NCBI GenBank assembly: GCA_900761995.1
Contig: CAAFEY010000149.1
Coordinates: 1 to 6,754, forward strand
Direction of reading: 5' to 3'
Length of the DNA: 6,754 bases
Source: an uncultured Collinsella sp.
GTDB lineage: Bacteria; Actinomycetota; Coriobacteriia; Coriobacteriales; Coriobacteriaceae
Below are positions 1 through 4,208 of the stretch, in pieces; position 1 is the first letter of the stretch, and each line of letters opens with the position of its first letter. Below the pieces are notes generated by a model. The model saw nothing but the letters and a program-made list of their open reading frames with translations, had not been told where the DNA came from and searched no databases. The position numbers were made by a program, and so were the translations under genes.

Positions 1-34
1 GGTCACGAGGGTTCGAATCCCTCCTCCTCCGCCA
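1..34 (+). tRNA. 3' end of a tRNA, probably tRNA-Ser (5' part outside window)
   Basis: The sequence shows a complete T-arm: stem GAGGG (7-11), loop TTCGAAT (12-18), stem CCCTC (19-23). It is followed by a 7-base acceptor strand CTCCTCC (24-30), a discriminator G (31) and an encoded CCA (32-34). Serine is inferred from the G discriminator together with an acceptor strand that would pair with a GGAGGAG 5' end. The bases before the T-stem (GGTCAC) fit the end of a long class II variable arm better than a standard 5-base variable loop. The anticodon is outside the window, so the isoacceptor cannot be named. Confidence 0.85.
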
Positions 35-45
35 TTAGATGGTAT

Positions 46-73
46 AAGCCCCAGCAATGGGGCTTTTTCTTTT
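46..73 (+). terminator. Intrinsic terminator of the tRNA gene
   Basis: A perfect 7-bp stem AAGCCCC (46-52) / GGGGCTT (59-65) with a 6-base loop is followed by a run of T broken by a single C (64-73). It lies 11 bases after the tRNA CCA, where a Rho-independent terminator of the tRNA transcript is expected. Confidence 0.85.
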
Positions 74-136
74 CGGGCACATTTCAATAACGCGCAGGAG
101 GAGGGATTCGAACCCGCCAGGGCGCGAAGCGTAAAG

Positions 137-160
137 AAAACGCGCCCGTAGCGCGTTTTT
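137..160 (+). terminator. Terminator-like hairpin inside the palindromic element
   Basis: The perfect 9-bp stem AAAACGCGC (137-145) / GCGCGTTTT (151-159), loop CCGTA, ends in five T on the plus strand. On the minus strand it ends in TTTTCTTTA, so it could stop transcription both ways. Bases 120-126 (GGGCGCG) can instead pair with 141-147 (CGCGCCC), which would compete with this hairpin. Function is inferred from shape only. Confidence 0.5.
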
Positions 161-169
161 AGCGCAGCG

Positions 170-217
170 CGGTCGGCGTAAGCCGACCGGATAAATTTTG
201 AGCGCTGCTCAAAATTT
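170..217. repeat. Two further perfect hairpins of the palindromic element
   Basis: The first is an 8-bp stem CGGTCGGC (170-177) / GCCGACCG (182-189) with loop GTAA. The second is an 11-bp stem AAATTTTGAGC (193-203) / GCTCAAAATTT (207-217) with loop GCT. The second contains AT-rich pairs unlike the GC-rich surroundings. Neither has a T-run suited to termination, so they look like structural parts of the element rather than terminators. Confidence 0.6.
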
Positions 218-230
218 GGACATCCCTCCT

Positions 231-381
231 ATTCAGCCACGCCCCCATCGCGTTCAGCATCAACCCAGATCCCCAAACATGGTACCTACGCCCCCACCCA
301 GTCCCAACCGTTTACCGAGCAATAGGGTCGCCACGCGCGCCAACCATGTACTATGTACGGGCATTGTCTAAACTCGCAATC
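231..381. other. Intergenic leader without a recognisable gene
   Basis: This stretch separates the palindromic element from the TRIC-family gene. I see no RNA gene, coding region or convincing hairpin. It should contain the promoter of the downstream gene, and a TACTAT hexamer (349-354) is a possible -10 box. No matching -35 box stands at the right distance (the best TTTACC, 311-316, is 32 bases away), so I do not call a promoter. Confidence 0.4.
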
Positions 382-388
382 AGAAGGA
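382..388 (+). promoter_or_regulatory. Ribosome binding site that selects the TTG start at 396
   Basis: AGAAGGA stands 7 bases before TTG at 396. The in-frame ATG at 414 has no purine-rich sequence at a suitable distance, so the TTG is preferred. Confidence 0.7.
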
Positions 389-395
389 CCCCATC

Positions 396-1085
396 TTGCC
401 CGTCGTCGCCGCTATGACCGTTACCTCACACGCCACGGATGCCATGGTCGCCATCCCGTTTTGGCTCGAAATGTTCGCCGTCGTCGCGGCTTCAATCTCG
501 GGCGTGTTGGTCGCGCGCGAGCACAAACTCGACCTGGTGGGTGCAGTTGCGCTCGCCGTGGTCTGTGGCTTGGGCGGCGGTCTTTTACGCGACATGACGC
601 TGCAGGTGGGCAACGTCTACATCCTCAACCAGCCAATGGCACTCCCGCTTTCCATTGCCACGGCGGCCATCATCTATATTTTCCCGGCAATCGTCGACAA
701 ACCCGAAAAACTCATTCCCCTGCTCGACATCATCTCGGTCGGCATCTACGCCGCCACTGGAGCAGACAAGGCGCTGGTCTACGGCTTTGCGCCGGCGGTG
801 TGCATCATGATGGGCTTTTTCACCGCGGTGGGCGGCGGCATGTTGCGCGACGGCTTTATGGGCGTGGTTCCGGGCATTTTCCAACGTACTAACTTTTATG
901 CCATCGCGGCCATCGCCGGATCGGCAAGCTATGTTTGCCTTGTCATGAGCGGCTTGGTCAGCAATGTCGTCGCACTGGTCGTTTGCGTCGTGGTGACCAT
1001 GGGACTACGCTGGCTGTCGCTGCGCTTTGATATCAAAAGCCCCACCGAGGATGACATCGCACGCTTTTTGCACCGCAAAAAGTAG
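396..1085 (+). CDS. TRIC/UPF0126-family membrane channel or transporter
   Basis: This is a 229-residue integral membrane protein of the trimeric intracellular cation channel family (UPF0126, YicG-like). Bacterial members have been described as potassium-permeable channels and some as glycine transporters; the substrate here is unknown. The family signature GGGxxRD occurs twice, at residues 60-66 (GGGLLRD) and 146-152 (GGGMLRD), matching the internal two-fold repeat. About seven hydrophobic segments are visible, roughly at residues 20-40, 46-62, 83-100, 108-124, 128-147, 167-185 and 187-206. A short charged C-terminal tail ends in HRKK. The length is normal for the family. The start is TTG at 396, set by AGAAGGA. 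No terminator is evident after the stop, and the next gene starts 106 bases downstream on the same strand, so co-transcription is possible. There is no obvious functional link to the neighbours. Confidence 0.88.
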   Translation: MPVVAAMTVTSHATDAMVAIPFWLEMFAVVAASISGVLVAREHKLDLVGAVALAVVCGLGGGLLRDMTLQVGNVYILNQPMALPLSIATAAIIYIFPAIVDKPEKLIPLLDIISVGIYAATGADKALVYGFAPAVCIMMGFFTAVGGGMLRDGFMGVVPGIFQRTNFYAIAAIAGSASYVCLVMSGLVSNVVALVVCVVVTMGLRWLSLRFDIKSPTEDDIARFLHRKK

Positions 1086-1179
1086 GTGGCGCGGGCTCAT
1101 CCTTCGAAATGCAACCGAGAGGTTCTTTTAGAGCGCCCACGCGTTGGGTACCCTGTTAGGTGCATGTCGAGCATCTGAC

Positions 1180-1185
1180 GAAGGA
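1180..1185 (+). promoter_or_regulatory. Ribosome binding site that selects the ATG start at 1192
   Basis: GAAGGA stands 6 bases before ATG 1192. The reading frame is open upstream to a TTG at 1144, but starting there would put 16 residues ahead of the Met and bury the signal peptide. The ATG is therefore the likely start. Confidence 0.75.
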
Positions 1186-1191
1186 TTCACT

Positions 1192-2337
1192 ATGCCCTGT
1201 AATCAATTCCCGTCGACCCAGCGCCGTAAAGCGTGGGGCCGCATCACGATCTTATTCGCGCTCATCGCTCTAGCGGCCACCGCGCTTCCCACGGCGTCGT
1301 TCGCTGGCACGGACACCGCAGGCAACGTACTTGCGACCGACAATGACGCCAATTCGTCCGGCGTCGAAGGTGACCTGTACTGGGCAGGTCAGGCCCTCAA
1401 CTTGGACGATGCGTCCATCGGCCGCGACATAATTGCAGCAGGCGAGAGCCTCTCCATCCGCGACTGCACGGTGGGCGGCGCCGTCCGCTTGGCGGCACGC
1501 ACTATCGATATCGCCAAGACCACGGTTGATGGCAGCGTCACGGTCGTCGGTCAGCACGTTGTGCTCAATTCCGACAGCACCGCCAACTGTTTTTACGCGA
1601 TAGGCGAGACGGTTGCCCTGCGCGGCTCTACCAAGTCGGCAGCGCTTGCGGGCGACACGGTGACCATCGATGGCACCGTCGAGGGCGATGTCGAGGTTTG
1701 GGCCGACAAGCTCATCCTGGGCAAGAACGCCCACATCACCGGCACCGTGAACGCGCACGTCTCCGAGGACCCCGAGCGTGCCGCAGGAGCCAAGGTAGGC
1801 GCGCTCAAGATCGACCGCACCGAGAACGAGGATACTTCCACCGTTAACGATGTCATCGGCGGTATCGTCGCCGCGGCACTCTCGACCTGCTTTGTCGCTC
1901 TGCTGCTCGAGCTCGTCTTTCCGCGTGCGACTGCCAGTGCCGCCGGTATGCTCCACCAGCGCCCCATGCCCCTGTGGGTGAGCGGTCTTCTGGGCACGAT
2001 TGCTATCGTCCCCGCCGTCCTACTGCTGATTATCTCTATCGCCGGTCTGTCGCTTGCCGGAGCCCTCATGTGCGGTGTCATTGGCATCGCGCTGGTGTCG
2101 AATGCCTTTGCAGGGTGCGCGATTGCACGCATGGTCGGACACAGCCAGAACCGCTACGCCATGGCAGCCGTTGGTGGCGTAATCGCAGGCGCCCTCACGG
2201 GGCTTCCCCTCGTAGGCGGCTTCATCAGCGGCGTGGCCTTTGTCTTTATGCTCGGCTACATCATCCAAATCATCTGGCACAACGCCCACCTCAAGCCGCA
2301 GCAGCCGGCTAACACGCCAGAACTCCCCACCGCTTAG
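1192..2337 (+). CDS. Exported bactofilin-like beta-helix protein with C-terminal membrane domain
   Basis: The protein has 381 residues. It opens with a signal peptide: basic QRRK at 10-13, a hydrophobic core at 18-32 and a likely signal peptidase I site after ASFA (residue 38). Residues about 57-188 are a run of short repeats, with alternating small and aliphatic residues and recurring turns such as EGD, GRD, GGA, DGS, DGT and EGD. This is the pattern of the right-handed beta-helix of bactofilins and other polymer-forming proteins. A polar linker (about 189-218) leads to hydrophobic segments near 221-243, 262-286, 288-312 and 322-362, the last long enough for two passes. The C-terminus (KPQQPANTPELPTA) is polar and proline-rich. 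Classical bactofilins are cytosolic and lack this signal peptide and multi-pass domain, so the helix should face outward here. Its role is unknown; a part in envelope organisation is inference. It may be co-transcribed with the TRIC-family gene upstream. Confidence 0.7.
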   Translation: MPCNQFPSTQRRKAWGRITILFALIALAATALPTASFAGTDTAGNVLATDNDANSSGVEGDLYWAGQALNLDDASIGRDIIAAGESLSIRDCTVGGAVRLAARTIDIAKTTVDGSVTVVGQHVVLNSDSTANCFYAIGETVALRGSTKSAALAGDTVTIDGTVEGDVEVWADKLILGKNAHITGTVNAHVSEDPERAAGAKVGALKIDRTENEDTSTVNDVIGGIVAAALSTCFVALLLELVFPRATASAAGMLHQRPMPLWVSGLLGTIAIVPAVLLLIISIAGLSLAGALMCGVIGIALVSNAFAGCAIARMVGHSQNRYAMAAVGGVIAGALTGLPLVGGFISGVAFVFMLGYIIQIIWHNAHLKPQQPANTPELPTA

Positions 2338-2343
2338 CCGCCA

Positions 2344-2378
2344 ACCACCACAAAGGGGCCAGGCACCTTTGTGGTGGT
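2344..2378. repeat. REP-like hairpin 1 with GGGCCAGGCA core
   Basis: A perfect 13-bp stem ACCACCACAAAGG (2344-2356) / CCTTTGTGGTGGT (2366-2378) closes a 9-base loop. It begins 7 bases after the stop of the beta-helix gene. No T-run follows, so a repeat role is more likely than simple termination, though it could protect the mRNA 3' end. Its right part GGGCCAGGCACCTTTG (2356-2371) matches the next hairpin at 14 of 16 positions. Confidence 0.7.
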
Positions 2379-2402
2379 GCAACGGGTCAGGCAACTTTGC
2401 AC
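2377..2402. repeat. REP-like hairpin 2 with GGGTCAGGCA core
   Basis: The stem GTGCAA (2377-2382) / TTGCAC (2397-2402) encloses GGGTCAGGCAACTTTG (2384-2399), a near copy of 2356-2371 displaced by 28 bases in the same orientation. The first hairpin ends inside the start of this one, so the two form a tight tandem pair. Confidence 0.55.
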
Positions 2403-2411
2403 TAACAAACG

Positions 2412-2452
2412 AAGCGGGGCGCTCGGTCATATCGACCGGGTGCCCCGCTTTT
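2412..2452. terminator. Long GC-rich terminator between convergent genes
   Basis: A near-continuous 17-bp stem pairs 2412-2428 with 2434-2450. The outer part is AAGCGGGGC / GCCCCGCTT and the inner part CGGTC / GACCG, with two G-T pairs between them, and the loop is ATATC. Four T (2449-2452) follow on the plus strand, so it mainly serves the beta-helix gene. On the minus strand only a broken T-run (CGTTTGTTA) follows, so it may also stop the pilin transcript, less efficiently. Confidence 0.8.
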
Positions 2453-2548
2453 CTTGGAGGGTTCTCTAGTAACTTTTTCAAAACCAATGATCATCAGGTC
2501 GGTAGGCCTGCGCATCACTCGCTACGGAGGCAGTACGCCATTGAGCAA

Positions 2549-2557
2549 GGGGGGGGG
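2549..2557. repeat. Homopolymer tract of nine G
   Basis: Nine consecutive G on the plus strand read as nine C in the pilin mRNA, beginning 4 bases after its TAG stop. Because the tract lies beyond the stop, slippage there would not change the protein. Confidence 0.9.
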
Positions 2558-2561
2558 ACAA

Positions 2562-4208
2562 CTATTTTTCACGGCGACCTCCTCCCCGCTTGATGACGAG
2601 CGCGGCGACAATAGCCGCTACTCCAATGGCAGTCAAAGCCGCCACCAGCACCAACGTTCTATCTCCCGTTGAGGGCATAAAGCCTCGACTTGCTTCTTTG
2701 CTTGGAGTGTTGAGAACCGACAGCTCGATCGAACCCGTCCCGGCATCGGCGGCATCAACCCGCAGAGGGCTTTCTGCCGATACGGTTGCCTTGGGCTTCG
2801 CGGCGGCTACCTGTTTGACGTCCAGGCCATCGGCCCCAACCGTCACCGTTCGCTTGCCCTCAAAGGCGGTGTAACCCTTGGGCGCCGCGACCTCCTCGAC
2901 GGTATAGACGCCCGCGTCCACGCCACTCAGTTCCACGCGTCCGTCTTCGCCAGACACGACATACGCATCGGCATCCGTCGTCCACGTACCGTCGGCCGTC
3001 AGCGTGCGACCGCGGTCATCAGTGATGCGCAGCTTGGCACCAGCGAGAGGATTTTCGTCCGTGCTCGAGCGTTTGATAAGGCTGAGACCCCAGGTGTAGG
3101 CCGTCGCGTCATCGCTCGACGTACGGGTGAAGGCGGCGTCGCCGGACTGGTCGGCGAGAGGAGAGCGCGGGTAGCGCAGGTAGACCTCGTTGGGATTGCC
3201 CTTGGAAGCGCCTCGGTTGCAGTTGGCCCCCAAGGGTGCGCTGTAGACCGCGACCACACGGGCGCCCTCGGCGAAGGCGTCGGCCCCGCCGAGCGCGGCG
3301 ATGAGGTCGCCGGTGCGCACGGTGAAGGTGCTCCCCTCGACCGAGACCACGCACCGGGCCGTGATGTCGGTCCAACCCTGTGCGGGCTCGGTGCCGGCGC
3401 GGCCGTCCTTGCCGGTCGAGACGGCGTCGAAGCCGCCGTCCGCGCCCGCCGCCACGTACACATGCATGCTCGAGGCGACCTTGGAGGGGTCGAGCCCCGC
3501 GCTCATGATGTCGACGAGCTGCACCGTGTAGGTGTCGTAGGCGGTAAGGCCCGCCGGGACCGTTGCCGAGAGGCGCCAGTACAGGTCGTCGGCGACCGTG
3601 GCGTCGGCGGCCTTCTGCCATGCGGCGGCGCCGTCCTCCAGCACGTGCTTGGCCACCTTGGGCGTCGCGGCCTTGAGCTTGACGGTGACGGCGCTGCCGC
3701 CCACCAGGGCCATGATCGGCGCGGTGCCGGCCTCGTTCTGGGCGATGGCGTCGTCGTCGGCGACGATGAGCCAGTAGCCGCAGGGCAGCTTGGCCGCCGT
3801 GCCCGCGTTAAGGGCCACGGGCACGGCGCCAGAGCTCTGGAGGGAACGAGCGAGCTGTGCGCTCAGCGCGCTCGTAAGGTGAGAATCGGCGTTGAGCCAC
3901 TCGGCAGCTTCCTGCGCCGTCGAAGCCGAACTATCGAGCCCCGCATCATGAAGCACGGGGAGAGCAGCTTGGCGAACGTCGTCATTTGCCCACGTTATGT
4001 CAGTTGCGACCTTTTGGTCGGCATCGGCGTCGTCGATAACGGTCGCCGAAAAGAGCTGATATGCGTCATACCGCGTCGCAACTTTACCGTCCACCGTAAT
4101 GGATCCGGTGTCGATGGCGCGGGCCGTCCCGGGGACAATCGCGAAAGAGAAGACGACAACCATGGCCATCACCACAACGACCAACATATGGCGGAGCGTC
4201 TTACTCAT
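2562..4208 (-). CDS. Cell-wall-anchored isopeptide pilin (N-domain, D2, SpaA, MPSTG)
   Basis: This 548-residue sortase substrate is probably a pilus shaft subunit. A signal peptide (1-31, cleavage after ARA) precedes a pilin N-domain (about 32-180; ITVDGKVATRYDAYQLF, then CGYWLIVADD). A fimbrial D2 domain follows (about 183-350), starting PKVAKHV and containing VDIMSAGL and GNPNEVYLRY. By family analogy K187, D233 and N340 are the likely isopeptide triad. A SpaA/Cna_B domain (about 371-502) has Lys in LSLIK (379), the E-box YTVEEVAAPKGY (E439) and a terminal Asn in VLNTP (500). The sorting signal is MPSTG (511-515), with a hydrophobic segment and the basic tail KRGGGRREK. The usual YSNNP after the D2 Asn reads YPRSP, and no classical YPKN pilin motif is visible. 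Start: ATG 4208 with GAGGTGG 5 bases upstream; the open frame back to 4265 lies inside the preceding gene. The central part is much richer in GC than the flanks. Confidence 0.85.
   Translation of the reverse strand: MSKTLRHMLVVVVMAMVVVFSFAIVPGTARAIDTGSITVDGKVATRYDAYQLFSATVIDDADADQKVATDITWANDDVRQAALPVLHDAGLDSSASTAQEAAEWLNADSHLTSALSAQLARSLQSSGAVPVALNAGTAAKLPCGYWLIVADDDAIAQNEAGTAPIMALVGGSAVTVKLKAATPKVAKHVLEDGAAAWQKAADATVADDLYWRLSATVPAGLTAYDTYTVQLVDIMSAGLDPSKVASSMHVYVAAGADGGFDAVSTGKDGRAGTEPAQGWTDITARCVVSVEGSTFTVRTGDLIAALGGADAFAEGARVVAVYSAPLGANCNRGASKGNPNEVYLRYPRSPLADQSGDAAFTRTSSDDATAYTWGLSLIKRSSTDENPLAGAKLRITDDRGRTLTADGTWTTDADAYVVSGEDGRVELSGVDAGVYTVEEVAAPKGYTAFEGKRTVTVGADGLDVKQVAAAKPKATVSAESPLRVDAADAGTGSIELSVLNTPSKEASRGFMPSTGDRTLVLVAALTAIGVAAIVAALVIKRGGGRREK

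Larger units (their letters stand above)
96..230. repeat. Palindromic element carrying an inverted copy of the tRNA 3' end
   Basis: Bases 96-115 are the exact reverse complement of tRNA bases 9-28: a 20-bp inverted repeat covering most of the T-arm and part of the acceptor strand. The segment 99-230 is itself bounded by a 9-bp inverted repeat, AGGAGGGAT (99-107) and ATCCCTCCT (222-230). Inside are perfect hairpins at 137-159, 170-189 and 193-217. Read on the minus strand, the left end (AGGAGGGATGTCC) recalls a tRNA-Ser 5' end and the right end has a T-arm-like GCGGG-TTCGAAT-CCCTC with one mismatch. There is no D-arm or anticodon arm, so it is not a working tRNA. It contains no reading frame of note. 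It could be a small non-autonomous repeat derived from a tRNA gene, or a structured RNA; the sequence alone does not decide. The inverted repeats are directly visible; the mobile nature is inference. Confidence 0.6.

Noticed and set aside
96..230. A complete tRNA-Ser gene on the minus strand
   Set aside because: Only T-arm-like and acceptor-like ends are present. The T-stem has a mismatch, there is no D-arm or anticodon arm, and the middle is filled by unrelated hairpins.
353..892. A 179-residue plus-strand frame overlapping the TRIC-family gene
   Set aside because: It is rich in Arg, His and Gly with no domain, and overlaps in another frame a well-recognised membrane protein with a good ribosome binding site.
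1270..1956. A 228-residue minus-strand frame opposite the beta-helix gene
   Set aside because: Long antisense frames are expected in GC-rich coding DNA. The composition looks like a shadow and there is no start signal or domain.
2483..2520. A hairpin around CAGGTCGGTAGGCCTG as the pilin terminator
   Set aside because: The stem is only 4 bp and there is no T-run on the minus strand. The long hairpin at 2412-2450 is a better candidate.
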